The notes under the pieces: model-generated | What the model was told of the DNA's origin: nothing | Database searches by the model: none | The model's input: the letters and a program-made list of their open reading frames with translations, nothing else | Origin: Bacteroidales bacterium | GTDB lineage: Bacteria; Bacteroidota; Bacteroidia; Bacteroidales; UBA932 | Length of the DNA stretch: 64,000 nt | Reading direction: 5' to 3' | Assembly: GCA_017550655.1 (NCBI GenBank) | Contig: JAFZOK010000013.1 | Location: 620,001-684,000 of the forward strand | In this document: positions 52,845 to 61,480 of the stretch, in pieces | How positions within the stretch are numbered: position 1 is the stretch's first letter | How the letters are laid out: each line of letters starts with the position of its first letter | Position numbers and translations under genes: made by a program

Positions 52845-53330
52845 TTATTCAGCAGCCTCTTTCTTTTCTGTAACCTTTCCTTCCTCGTCAACTACGTTTA
52901 CCTTAACGGTAGCCTCGACACCTCTGTAGATGTCTATGAGTGCCTCGTAAGTTCCGATTTCGGAAATCTTGTCTGCATCCTTGAGTTCGATCTTTCTTCT
53001 GTCGATCTCGTATCCGAGAGCTGCGAGAGCCTCGGCTACCTGGATGTTGTTTACAGAACCGTAGATCTTGCCGCTCTGGCTGACCTTGGTAGGGATGGTT
53101 ACGGTAATGCCGTTAACCTTCTCTGCCACTGCCTTTGCATCGGCGACAAGCTTCTCCTCCTTGTGGGCTCTCTGCTTGATAGTCTCGGCCAGCTGCTTCT
53201 TTGCGGAAGCGGTAGCGAGGATAGCAAGTCCCTGAGGGAAAAGGAAATTGTTAGCGTAACCGTCTTTTACGGTAACGATATCGTTCTTGTGTCCAAGTTT
53301 GCGGACATCTTCCTTAAGAATAACTTCCAT
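52845..53330 (-). CDS. rplI: 50S ribosomal protein L9
   Basis: A 161-residue L9 with the N-terminal RNA-binding domain (MEVILKEDVRKLGHKNDIVTVK, GYANNFLFPQGLA), a central helix and the C-terminal domain (about 80-148). A short acidic/basic tail (KVTEKKEAAE) extends slightly beyond the usual end. It is the last gene of rpsF-rpsR-rplI. The start is 12 bp after the rpsR stop. Confidence 0.97.
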   Translation of the reverse strand: MEVILKEDVRKLGHKNDIVTVKDGYANNFLFPQGLAILATASAKKQLAETIKQRAHKEEKLVADAKAVAEKVNGITVTIPTKVSQSGKIYGSVNNIQVAEALAALGYEIDRRKIELKDADKISEIGTYEALIDIYRGVEATVKVNVVDEEGKVTEKKEAAE

Positions 53331-53342
53331 AATCTTTCCTCC

Positions 53343-53621
53343 TTATTTCAAAAGGTCAGTAACGTAAGGGAGCAAAGCGATGTGGCGTGCGCGCTTGATA
53401 GCCTGAGCCACCTTCTTCTGGAATTTGAGGGAAGTACCGGTAAGACGCCTAGGAAGGATCTTTCCCTGCTCGTTAAGGAACTTCTTCAAAAACTCTGCAT
53501 CCTTGTAATCTACATACTTGATGCCTGCCTTCTTGAAACGGCAGTACTTCTTCTTCTTTACCTCTACGGTAACGGGATTCAGATAGCGGATATCTGCATT
53601 TTCGTCATTTCTCTGTGCCAT
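53343..53621 (-). CDS. rpsR: 30S ribosomal protein S18
   Basis: A 92-residue S18 with the conserved blocks [16 protein letters not shown] and [14 protein letters not shown], binding next to S6 on the platform of the 30S subunit. It lies between rpsF (14-bp gap) and rplI. No ssb or priB gene sits between rpsF and rpsR, unlike in many other phyla. Confidence 0.97.
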   Translation of the reverse strand: MAQRNDENADIRYLNPVTVEVKKKKYCRFKKAGIKYVDYKDAEFLKKFLNEQGKILPRRLTGTSLKFQKKVAQAIKRARHIALLPYVTDLLK

Positions 53622-53635
53622 AATTCTTCCTCCTG

Positions 53636-54013
53636 TTACTGGTTGTTCTCTTTCTTTTCAGCTGCAGCAGCGTTCTTCTTTGCTGCCCAGTTTGCTCTTC
53701 TCTTTTCTGCGTAAGCCACAGCGTCCTTGTCCATAGCGAAGGTGAGGAAACGGATGATCCTCTCGTCGCGGCGATACTGTGTTTCAAGTACGTCTATGAA
53801 AGACGGTTCTGCCTGGAATTCTACCAGATGGTAGAAACCGGAGGTCTTCTTCTGGATAGGGTAGGCCAGTTTCTTCAGCCCCCAATCCTCTTCACTGACA
53901 ACTGTGCCGCCGTTCTCCTTTATAAGGGAGATGTATTTGGCTGCCGTTTCCTTCATCTGAGCTTCAGACAAAACGGGAGTTGCAATGAAAACGGTCTCGT
54001 AATTCTTTAACAT
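53636..54013 (-). CDS. rpsF: 30S ribosomal protein S6
   Basis: A 125-residue S6 from the ATG at 54013 ([17 protein letters not shown]). The core binds S18 and 16S rRNA; the C-terminus has a basic/Gln tail ([16 protein letters not shown]). A TATCTTTG box on the minus strand at 54050-54043 gives a leader of about 25 nt. It is the first gene of the operon, divergent from the M16 peptidase. Confidence 0.97.
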   Translation of the reverse strand: MLKNYETVFIATPVLSEAQMKETAAKYISLIKENGGTVVSEEDWGLKKLAYPIQKKTSGFYHLVEFQAEPSFIDVLETQYRRDERIIRFLTFAMDKDAVAYAEKRRANWAAKKNAAAAEKKENNQ

Positions 54014-54153
54014 CTCTAAAAATTTTGTTTGTAAATGGGCTGCAAAGATAGAAAAAATCGGAGTATTCCAAGAAAAAAGGAAAAAATAGTGTAGTTTTGT
54101 ACCCCTGGTTGCGTCTAATAAGCGAAACAAATATTATTAAATAGGTATATATT

Positions 54154-56964
54154 ATGAAAAAACTGATTGTTCTTATGTCTCTGATGCTGCTCTGCATCGG
54201 GGGATTTGCCCAGCAGAAGCAGGAAATGCCTCTTGACCCGGCAGTAAGGGTGGGTAAGCTTGATAATGGCCTGACTTATTTCATCAGACAGAATGCCAAC
54301 CCGGAAAAGAGGGCCGAGTTCTATATTGCCACCAACGTGGGGGCTATCAACGAGACTCCAGCCCAGAGAGGTCTGGCGCACTTCCTGGAGCACATGTGCT
54401 TCAACGGAAACAAGGATTTCCCCGGAAACACGATGATGAGCTATCTGGAAAAGAACGGCCTCATCTTCGGAGCCAACATCAACGCCATGACCGGAGTTGA
54501 GAGTACCGTCTACACCCTCAGCACCATTCCTACAGACAGGCAGTTCCTGATGGACACCGCCCTGGTGATCCTTCAGAACGACGCCGCCTTCGTGACCAAC
54601 GATTTCGATGAGGTGGAGAAGGAAAGAGGCGTAATCATCGAGGAGTGGAGAAGCGGCAACACTGCCCAGAGAAGGCAGCAGGAGGCTCTCTTCAAGGTTC
54701 TTTTCAAGGGAACCAAGTATGCAGACTGCAATGTCATCGGCGACGAGCAGTGCCTTTCCACCTTCAATCCTCAGGAACTTGTGGATTTCTACAAGACCTG
54801 GTACTATCCGGGAAATCAGGCAATTATTGTTGTCGGCGATGTTGATCCTGACTATATCGAGGGTAAAATCAAGGAACTTTTCAGCGTAATCCCTAAGAAA
54901 GAAGTTGAGCCTGTAAAGGAAGTGATCACCGTTCCGGATAATGCAGAGCCACTGAGCCTGGTGTTCAGCGATCCTGAGATAAGCAACACCCAGCTTCTTC
55001 TCATAACCAAGGAGAAGGCTCTCCCGAAGGCAATGAAGAGCACCCCTCAGTATTTTTTAATTGACGCTGTGAAAAGTCTCGTTTCTTCTATGCTCAACGA
55101 GAGGCTTTCAGACGCTTCCAAGAAATCTGACGCACCGTTTATCCAGGCAAGCTATTCAGACCAGAATGTTTGCGAGACTATGGATATAGGTCTTCTGGGT
55201 GCCGCCATAAAGGACAATAGGGTTGAGGATGCCGTAAACACTATTGTAGGCATTGCCCGCCAGGCAGAGAAATACGGATTTACCGCAGACGAGTTCGAGA
55301 GGGCAAAGGCTTCTCTCCTCAGAGGCTATCAGGCTGCCGAAGACAGGGCTGCAACCCGTACCAACAGCCAGCTGGCCATGCAGCTCGTTCAGTATTTCCT
55401 CTCCAACGAGCCATACACGGATCCTGCAACCCTGAACGCAATGGCAAAGCAGATGATCGGAATGTTCAACGTGGACATGATCAACCAGATGTTCAGCCAG
55501 GGCGGATCTTTCCTCTCCCTTAACAATAGTGTACTCTTCCTGACCGGAGCAACCAAGGATGCCGAGGCTTTCCCTTCAGACGAGAAACTGGCTGAAATGT
55601 TCACTAACGCCTTCAAGGCAGAAGTTGCCGCTCCTGTGGTCGAGGAAATCGCAAAGGACTTCTTGGATGCATCCAAAATCAAGGCCGGAAAGGTTAAGAA
55701 AGAAGAGGACGGCTACCTTGGCAGCAAGGTATGGACCCTGAGCAACGGTGTTATGGTATATGTATATCCTACAGACGTGCGTAAGGACAGGGTATCCTTC
55801 TCCCTCATCCAGGATGGCGGACAGAGCCTGCTTCCGGAAGAGCTTCTTCCAAGCTTCGATGACAATGTGAGGTATTTCTACGTTTCCAATGCCGGAGTCG
55901 GACAGTTCCCTGCAAACACGGTCCGCAAGATGCTTGCCGGAAAGAATGTTTCCGTGAGCCCTTATGTCAACGATACCCACAGCGGAGTGAACGGATCTTC
56001 TTCCGCAAAGGATGTCGAGACCACTCTCCAGCTTATGTATCTGTTCTTTACCCAGCCAAGATGCGACGCCAAGGAGTTCGAGACCACTATGGGCCAGATG
56101 AAGACCATCGCAGCCAACCTTGGCAGCAATCCTGAGTACCAGTATGAAATGCTCCGTGCCGCTGCAGAAACCAACAATAGCCCGAGAACCACTATGTTTG
56201 GCGCCGAGCTTCTGGAGAAAGTATCTGCAGAGGCCATTAACAAGGGTAACGCAATGCTCTTCGGCGATGCAGTCGGCGCAAAGATGTTCATCGTCGGTGA
56301 CTTTGATCCTGAAACTGTAAAGCCTCTGGTTGAAAAGTACATTGCTTCCCTGCCTGTCAAGTCCAAGAAGCCTAGGGCTATGGTTGACTACAAGCTCTAT
56401 CCTGCAGACGGAGAAAATCTCGTAGCAAAGGAAATCAAGATGGAGAACCCGAACACTTACGCCAGCGTTCTTTATCAGGGGCCTATGGAGAAGAATCTTG
56501 AGAACAGCGCAATCAACCGCGCCATGACCTATATCATGAACATGCGTTATATCGCATCGCTGAGGGAGGAAGACGGCGGAACCTACAGCCCAAGGGTTAG
56601 CGGACACGTTTCTCCGCTTCCTAATGAGAGGTATTATTTCGGCGTTTCCTTCGAAACGGGCAAGGACAAGGCTCAGGGACTCCTGGACAAGGTTTATTCA
56701 GGAATCGAGGCTTTGGCCGCAGAGGGCCCTACAGACGAGGAAATGGGCAAGACCATCGAGATGATGAAGAAGAATATCCCTGAATCCAAGAAGAATCCGT
56801 CATACTGGGAGAATCTGCTCCAGCAGTACTATCTTTACGGTTACGATATGGACCTTACGGACGAAATTATTGACAAATTTGTTACGAAAGAGAATGTCCA
56901 GAATGCTGCAAAAACGGTGGTAAACAACCATAATAGACTGACAGTCAAAGTAGATCCGGAGTAA
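54154..56964 (+). CDS. M16-family (pitrilysin/insulysin) zinc peptidase
   Basis: A 936-residue exported peptidase with a signal peptide (about residues 1-20, ending GFAQ). The N-terminal M16 domain has the inverted zinc site HFLEH (His76, Glu79, His80) and the downstream acidic ligand region EVEKERGVIIEEW. The second half repeats the fold without the metal site (about 500-936). Such full-length pitrilysins degrade peptides in the periplasm. A TAGTTTTG box at 54092-54099 serves as -7. It is divergent from the rpsF operon and stands alone. Confidence 0.94.
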   Translation: MKKLIVLMSLMLLCIGGFAQQKQEMPLDPAVRVGKLDNGLTYFIRQNANPEKRAEFYIATNVGAINETPAQRGLAHFLEHMCFNGNKDFPGNTMMSYLEKNGLIFGANINAMTGVESTVYTLSTIPTDRQFLMDTALVILQNDAAFVTNDFDEVEKERGVIIEEWRSGNTAQRRQQEALFKVLFKGTKYADCNVIGDEQCLSTFNPQELVDFYKTWYYPGNQAIIVVGDVDPDYIEGKIKELFSVIPKKEVEPVKEVITVPDNAEPLSLVFSDPEISNTQLLLITKEKALPKAMKSTPQYFLIDAVKSLVSSMLNERLSDASKKSDAPFIQASYSDQNVCETMDIGLLGAAIKDNRVEDAVNTIVGIARQAEKYGFTADEFERAKASLLRGYQAAEDRAATRTNSQLAMQLVQYFLSNEPYTDPATLNAMAKQMIGMFNVDMINQMFSQGGSFLSLNNSVLFLTGATKDAEAFPSDEKLAEMFTNAFKAEVAAPVVEEIAKDFLDASKIKAGKVKKEEDGYLGSKVWTLSNGVMVYVYPTDVRKDRVSFSLIQDGGQSLLPEELLPSFDDNVRYFYVSNAGVGQFPANTVRKMLAGKNVSVSPYVNDTHSGVNGSSSAKDVETTLQLMYLFFTQPRCDAKEFETTMGQMKTIAANLGSNPEYQYEMLRAAAETNNSPRTTMFGAELLEKVSAEAINKGNAMLFGDAVGAKMFIVGDFDPETVKPLVEKYIASLPVKSKKPRAMVDYKLYPADGENLVAKEIKMENPNTYASVLYQGPMEKNLENSAINRAMTYIMNMRYIASLREEDGGTYSPRVSGHVSPLPNERYYFGVSFETGKDKAQGLLDKVYSGIEALAAEGPTDEEMGKTIEMMKKNIPESKKNPSYWENLLQQYYLYGYDMDLTDEIIDKFVTKENVQNAAKTVVNNHNRLTVKVDPE

Positions 56965-56999
56965 ATATGGCTAAAAAATGTAAAAAAAAAGTCAATTCT

Positions 57000-57030
57000 T
57001 TTGAGGGGAGAGAAAAATTACATATATTTG
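57000..57030 (+). promoter_or_regulatory. Promoter of the first OmpA-family gene
   Basis: TTTG at 57000-57003 and TATATTTG at 57023-57030 have a 19-bp spacer, a near-perfect consensus as expected for an abundant protein. The leader is about 38 nt. Confidence 0.8.
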
Positions 57031-57072
57031 CGACGATTATTGACTATAATACTATTTACATAAATCATTTAA

Positions 57073-58272
57073 ATGACCATGAAAAAATTCTTTTTGACAG
57101 TTGCCATTTGCGCTGTAGCTGCAGCTAGCGTAAATGCGCAGGTTGTAAAGGGTGCAGAGGCTCAGACCCTCAGAGGCCCTTATGAGACTAACCGTCTCTT
57201 CGACAACGTATTCATCGGTGCAGCCGGTGGCGTTAACTACTATCAGGGTGAAAATGACCACTCAATCGAATGGACCAAGAGACTTGCTCCGGCAGTTCAG
57301 GGTTACATCGGAAAGTGGATCACTCCTTCAGTAGGTATCAGATTGGGTTACTATGGTATCCAGGCTAAGGGTTTCAACAAGGTAACTAACGTTTACTGCG
57401 AAGATCCTATGAGCCTTACAGGTGGAAACCAGAAGTTCAACCAGAACTACATTAGAGGTGACCTTATGTGGAACATCTCCAATGCAATTGGCGGCTATAG
57501 GGCCGACAGGTTCATTGACTTCGCTCCTTACCTCGGAGCAGGCGTTATGTGGAACAGAACTGACAAGAAGATCGGTGGCAAGTACCATAGGGATATTGAG
57601 CTTGGTGTAACTGCCGGTATGTACACTATGTTCCGTCTTGGCAAGGCTCTGGATCTTACTTTGGATATCAACCAGAGTGTTGTAAACCAGAGATATGATG
57701 GCGATTCCCGTCACCATAAGCCAGAGTACATTGCTTCTGCAGCTCTCGGTCTTGCATATCAGTTCAAGAACAGAGAGTTCTCAAGAGCTCACGCTCCTGT
57801 TGACGTAACCCCTTACAACAACAAGATTAAGGATCTGAACAAGCTTCTCGAGGACGCTAACGCACTCAACAAGAAGCTGCAGTCTGACCTCGACGCCGAG
57901 AAGGCTAAGAAGAAGGGTGGAGAGACCATTTATGTACCTGGCGAGACCAAGGTCGTTCCTTCTCCATTCGCAGTTTACTTCCCACTCGGAAAGAGCACTC
58001 TTACAGACGCTCAGAAGAACAGCATCAAGTACTTTGTTGAGACTGCTATGGCAACCAACAAGGATCGTACTTTCGAGATCGTAGGTGCTGCTGACAGTGC
58101 AACTGGTTCAGCAAAGACTAACGAGAAACTCGGCCAGGCTCGTCTGGATGCAGTTCTCAACGTTATCAAGGCTTGCGGCGGCAACTACAAGATTGCTGAC
58201 AAGAACCTTGGTGGAACAATGGAGTTCAGCCAGACTGACAAGACTCTCAACCGCGTAGTTGTGATCAAGTAA
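57073..58272 (+). CDS. OmpA-family outer-membrane protein, copy 1
   Basis: A 399-residue protein with a signal peptide (about 1-23, ending SVNAQ). The N-terminal barrel (about 40-235) begins LFDNVFIGAAGGVNYYQGE. A helical linker (about 255-285) precedes the peptidoglycan-binding OmpA domain (about 290-399; VYFPLGKSTLTDAQKNSIKY). The bound-DAP region is VGAADSATGSAKTNEKLGQ. It anchors the outer membrane to the cell wall. Strong promoter and codon choices suggest high expression. A paralogue follows 133 bp later with its own promoter and terminator. Confidence 0.94.
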   Translation: MTMKKFFLTVAICAVAAASVNAQVVKGAEAQTLRGPYETNRLFDNVFIGAAGGVNYYQGENDHSIEWTKRLAPAVQGYIGKWITPSVGIRLGYYGIQAKGFNKVTNVYCEDPMSLTGGNQKFNQNYIRGDLMWNISNAIGGYRADRFIDFAPYLGAGVMWNRTDKKIGGKYHRDIELGVTAGMYTMFRLGKALDLTLDINQSVVNQRYDGDSRHHKPEYIASAALGLAYQFKNREFSRAHAPVDVTPYNNKIKDLNKLLEDANALNKKLQSDLDAEKAKKKGGETIYVPGETKVVPSPFAVYFPLGKSTLTDAQKNSIKYFVETAMATNKDRTFEIVGAADSATGSAKTNEKLGQARLDAVLNVIKACGGNYKIADKNLGGTMEFSQTDKTLNRVVVIK

Positions 58273-58295
58273 TCAGACCTGAAGTCAAAAGATGG

Positions 58296-58327
58296 AGAGG
58301 ATGGCTTCTGGCCATCCTCTTTTTTTA
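58296..58327 (+). terminator. Terminator of OmpA-family gene 1
   Basis: The hairpin AGAGGATGGC ... GCCATCCTCT is followed by seven T residues, 24 bp after the stop. Confidence 0.85.
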
Positions 58328-58333
58328 TAAATA

Positions 58334-58364
58334 GTTGTTATATTGAAAATAATAATTATATTTG
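58334..58364 (+). promoter_or_regulatory. Promoter of the second OmpA-family gene
   Basis: TATATTTG at 58357-58364 is an exact -7 box; the -33 position 19 bp upstream reads GTTG (58334-58337), one base off. Leader about 37 nt. Confidence 0.6.
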
Positions 58365-58405
58365 CAGTTGCTGACAATGAAATATAAACCTAAAAATTAT
58401 CTTAT

Positions 58406-59632
58406 ATGAACATCAAAAAACTGTTTGTGACAGCAGCTGTATGCGTTCTCACCTTTGTAAGCGTAAATGCTCAGGTAATAAAAGGCGCAGAAGCTCAGAC
58501 TGTTAGAGGTCCTTACGAGACCAATCGTCTTTTTGACAATGTATTTATCGGTGTAGCCGGTGGTTTCAACTACTATCAGGGCGAGCAGGATCTTCACCTT
58601 GATTTCAAGGACAGATTCGCTCCTGCAGTTCAGGGCTATATCGGAAAGTGGATTACCCCTTGCTTCGGTATCAGACTCGGATATTATGGCATTAAGTCTC
58701 AGGGTTTCTACTATAATGTAAAAGCCGCTTCTCCAACTCCTCCAGCATGGTCCGGAAATCCTTATGTAGATAAGGAAGATGCTTATGACTGGGGCTACAA
58801 GCAGAAGATGAACCTCCACCAGGTTAGAGGTGATCTGATGTGGAATATTTCCAACGCTCTTGGCGGATACCGTTCAGACAGATTCTGGGATATCGCTCCT
58901 TATATTGGTGCAGGTTTGGGTATTACTACAAATCCAAAAGGGAAACGCCCTAATCAGGAGCTTATAGTAGCTGTCGGTATCTACAACATGTTCCGTGTAT
59001 GCTCTGCTCTGGATGTTACTCTGGATATTAACCAGACTGTAGTTAACCAGGATTTTGACTGGCACAAAGCAGGTTCTCGCCAGGAGTATATCGGATCCAT
59101 TTCCCTCGGTCTTGCATACCAGTTCAAGAACAGGGAATTCTCAAGGGCTCACGCTCCTGTTGACGTAACTCCTTTCAACAACAAGATCAAGGACCTGAGC
59201 AAGGCTCTGGAAGACATCAACGCAAAGAACAAGAAGCTGCAGGATGACATTGACGCAGAGAAGGCTAAGAAGGGTAACGGCGAGACCGTTTACCTGCCAG
59301 GCGAGACCAAGTACACTCCAGCTCCATTTGCAGTTTACTTCCCTCTTGGCAAGAGCACTCTTACCGAGGATCAGAAGAACAGCATCAAGTACTTTGTCAA
59401 CACTTCTATGGCTTCCAACAAGGATCGCGTATTCGAGATCGAAGGTGCTGCTGACAGCGCAACCGGTTCTGCAAAGACTAACGAGAAACTCGGCCAGGCT
59501 CGTCTGGATGCAGTTCTGAACATTATCAAGGCTTGCGGTGGAAACTACAAGATGAGTGAGAAGAACCTTGGCGGAACTATGGAATTCAGCCAGACCGACA
59601 AGACTCTCAACCGCGTAGTTGTTATTAAGTAA
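58406..59632 (+). CDS. OmpA-family outer-membrane protein, copy 2
   Basis: A 408-residue paralogue of the gene at 57073, with a signal peptide (ending SVNAQ). Its barrel contains an extra loop (about residues 110-135, NPYVDKEDAYDWGYK). The C-terminal OmpA domain is nearly the same as in copy 1 (VYFPLGKSTLTEDQKNSIKY). The conserved second halves and divergent barrels point to duplication followed by change of surface loops. It has its own promoter and a terminator at 59652. Confidence 0.94.
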   Translation: MNIKKLFVTAAVCVLTFVSVNAQVIKGAEAQTVRGPYETNRLFDNVFIGVAGGFNYYQGEQDLHLDFKDRFAPAVQGYIGKWITPCFGIRLGYYGIKSQGFYYNVKAASPTPPAWSGNPYVDKEDAYDWGYKQKMNLHQVRGDLMWNISNALGGYRSDRFWDIAPYIGAGLGITTNPKGKRPNQELIVAVGIYNMFRVCSALDVTLDINQTVVNQDFDWHKAGSRQEYIGSISLGLAYQFKNREFSRAHAPVDVTPFNNKIKDLSKALEDINAKNKKLQDDIDAEKAKKGNGETVYLPGETKYTPAPFAVYFPLGKSTLTEDQKNSIKYFVNTSMASNKDRVFEIEGAADSATGSAKTNEKLGQARLDAVLNIIKACGGNYKMSEKNLGGTMEFSQTDKTLNRVVVIK

Positions 59633-59651
59633 AACAACTTGAAAAAACAGG

Positions 59652-59678
59652 AAAGAGCCGGCAGGAAGCCGGCTTTTT
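59652..59678 (+). terminator. Terminator of OmpA-family gene 2
   Basis: The hairpin AGCCGGC-aggaa-GCCGGCT is followed by a T-run, 20 bp after the stop. Confidence 0.85.
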
Positions 59679-59681
59679 CTT

Positions 59682-59689
59682 TATCTTTG
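59682..59689 (+). promoter_or_regulatory. -7 box of the WaaP-like gene
   Basis: TATCTTTG ends 11 bp before the ATG at 59701. The upstream -33 position overlaps the terminator and shows no TTTG. Confidence 0.45.
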
Positions 59690-59700
59690 CTCCTGAGAGT

Positions 59701-60465
59701 ATGAAAGTAGTAGTCAATCCTGAATACAAGCATCTGGAAGGTTTCCTGACCGAGGCCTTGAACCATTCCTACAAGGCGGCCAATGTTTACAGGAATTTTC
59801 GCAACATTGTGGAAGATGTAACCGTAGAAGGATTGCATGTGGTGGTGAAGATTTTCAAGAAACCAACTGAATTCAACAGGGTGGTTTATTCTTTCCTCCG
59901 TCCCACAAAGGCCAAGCGCTCATACGAGTACTCCATGAGGCTTCTTTCCCTTGGAGTAGATGTTCCCGTACCGGTTGGCTATGTCGAGAAAAGCAAGGGG
60001 CTTTTCTTTCACACCGGATGCTATGTATGTGTGTACACGCCTTACAGGCCGATAACGGACTTCAGGCATAAGGATATCAATGAACCTAAGACCGCCGCTT
60101 TCATAGACGCTTTTGCCTCCTATGCGGCTTCCTTCCACAGTAAGGGGCTGGTGCATAACGATTTCAACATAGACAACATACTTTACAGTATAGAAGACGG
60201 AAAGTTCAAGTTTCAGCTGATAGACCTAAATAGAGTGCAGTTCCATAACAGAAGCCTTATGCGCAGCGCAAAGGATATGAGCAATATCCATTTTGACGCT
60301 CCAATGATGAAGGCTATTCTGGAAAGATACTGCAAGGCGCGCTCTCTGGATCCGGAAGCCTTTACAAGGAAAGTGGCGTTAAACACAAACCGTTCAAAGG
60401 GAATCTCAAAGATTAAGGACATTTTCCTTACTCCGTTGGGCCTCAGGCATAAACGCAAAGACTGA
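59701..60465 (+). CDS. Lipopolysaccharide core kinase-like protein (WaaP/InaA family)
   Basis: A 254-residue protein kinase-like enzyme. The glycine-loop part is weak, but VVVKIFKK gives the ATP-binding Lys, GLVHNDFNIDNIL is the catalytic HxDxxxxN loop and QLIDLNRVQF takes the place of the DFG metal motif. It probably phosphorylates a sugar in the LPS core or another envelope glycolipid at the inner membrane. It stands alone between the OmpA pair and tRNA-Asn. Confidence 0.85.
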   Translation: MKVVVNPEYKHLEGFLTEALNHSYKAANVYRNFRNIVEDVTVEGLHVVVKIFKKPTEFNRVVYSFLRPTKAKRSYEYSMRLLSLGVDVPVPVGYVEKSKGLFFHTGCYVCVYTPYRPITDFRHKDINEPKTAAFIDAFASYAASFHSKGLVHNDFNIDNILYSIEDGKFKFQLIDLNRVQFHNRSLMRSAKDMSNIHFDAPMMKAILERYCKARSLDPEAFTRKVALNTNRSKGISKIKDIFLTPLGLRHKRKD

Positions 60466-60467
60466 AA

Positions 60468-60503
60468 CAAAAAAAGATGACTTTGAAAAGTCATCTTTTT
60501 TTG
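60468..60503. terminator. Bidirectional terminator between the WaaP-like gene and tRNA-Asn
   Basis: The hairpin AAAAAGATGACTT ... AAGTCATCTTTTT has A/T runs on both sides. It ends both converging transcripts. Confidence 0.85.
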
Positions 60504-60506
60504 TTG

Positions 60507-60580
60507 CGCCTGCACAAGGACTTGAACCTAGGACCCCATGATTAACAGTCATGTGCTCTAACCAACTGAGCTATGCAGGC
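60507..60580 (-). tRNA. tRNA-Asn (anticodon GTT)
   Basis: A 74-nt gene. The acceptor stem GCCTGCA pairs with TGCAGGC; the anticodon stem-loop is CATGA-CTGTTAA-TCATG with anticodon GTT; the T-loop is TTCAAGT. The minus-strand promoter is TTTG at 60633-60630, a 20-bp gap, then TACTTTTG at 60609-60602. Confidence 0.95.
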
Positions 60581-60601
60581 AGAACTTGTTTTTTAGGACT
60601 G

Positions 60602-60633
60602 CAAAAGTATATTTTTTTTGACTATGTTCCAAA
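60602..60633 (-). promoter_or_regulatory. Promoter of tRNA-Asn
   Basis: TTTG (60633-60630) and TACTTTTG (60609-60602) on the minus strand are 20 bp apart, placing the start about 20 bp before the tRNA. Confidence 0.65.
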
Positions 60634-60697
60634 TCTTTTGGAAGATTTAATATAAATCGGCAAATTAAAGTAACTTTGTCGCGAAAATCTTTGAGCA

Positions 60698-61480
60698 ATG
60701 GAAGCAGACCTTTCCTCCCTATTCAGAAAAATCGTTCTCCGCGACGGGGAACTTATTCTTCCTTTTATGGGCGCTATCCGTCTGGAGGATGTGCCTGCTT
60801 CTTTCTCCGAGGACGGAATGGTGATCTGCCCTCCTTCAAAGAAACTGGCTTTTGACAACTACAACCTTTCTTCAAACGATATTCTGCTGAACGAATATGC
60901 CCTTCAGCGGGAAATCTCCCGTATGGCGGCGAAAAAGGCACTGCACAGGGATCTGGAAGATTTGAGGGCAAAGGTGGAGAAAGAAGGATCTTTCACTCTT
61001 GAAGGATTCGGGACGTTCCTCTTTGACAGGGAAAACGGTTACAGCGTGGATCCCGCTCCCGGATTTGAACTTTCCACAGAGACTTTCGGGCTTTCAACTC
61101 TTGATCTCAGAGACAAGCCGGAACTAGAATCGGAGCCGGTGGTTGAACCAGAGCCGGAACCTGTTCCAGAGCCGGAGCCGGAGCCAGAACCAGTCATTGA
61201 ACCGGTTCCTGCAGAAGAACCTGAGCCTGTTTCCGAACCTGAGCCAGTGCCAGAACCAGAACCTGCGCCGGTGGCAGAAGTTGTTGAGGAGCCAGTCGCT
61301 GAGGAACCTGCAAAAAAGAAAAGCAGGAACTCAAGAGTCCTGCTTGTTCTGTTGACCATTCTGGCGATTCTGGTGATTCTTGTTCTTCTTGTGCTGATTT
61401 TCAAGGAAGAACTCAGGCCGGTTCTTGAAAAGATTCTCTACAGCAAGGAAGAGCTGGAGATTCTCAATTACAAGCTTTAG
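60698..61480 (+). CDS. HU-CCDC81-like membrane protein with Pro-Glu repeat
   Basis: A 260-residue protein. The N-terminal 130 residues resemble the bacterial HU-CCDC81 domains ([25 protein letters not shown] is split across the second one). A long Pro-Glu spacer (about 148-205, EPEPEP-type) leads to one membrane helix (about 213-236, [15 protein letters not shown]) and 20 residues outside. Such proteins usually continue with a SPOR domain for septal peptidoglycan; that domain is absent here, so it is a short form. A TAACTTTG box at 60671-60678 precedes the ATG by 19 bp. The 3' end overlaps the metG stop by 4 bp. Confidence 0.8.
   Translation: MEADLSSLFRKIVLRDGELILPFMGAIRLEDVPASFSEDGMVICPPSKKLAFDNYNLSSNDILLNEYALQREISRMAAKKALHRDLEDLRAKVEKEGSFTLEGFGTFLFDRENGYSVDPAPGFELSTETFGLSTLDLRDKPELESEPVVEPEPEPVPEPEPEPEPVIEPVPAEEPEPVSEPEPVPEPEPAPVAEVVEEPVAEEPAKKKSRNSRVLLVLLTILAILVILVLLVLIFKEELRPVLEKILYSKEELEILNYKL

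Noticed and set aside
55576..56607. A 343-codon minus-strand frame inside the M16 peptidase gene
   Set aside because: Antisense shadow of a complete M16 gene; no motif or promoter.
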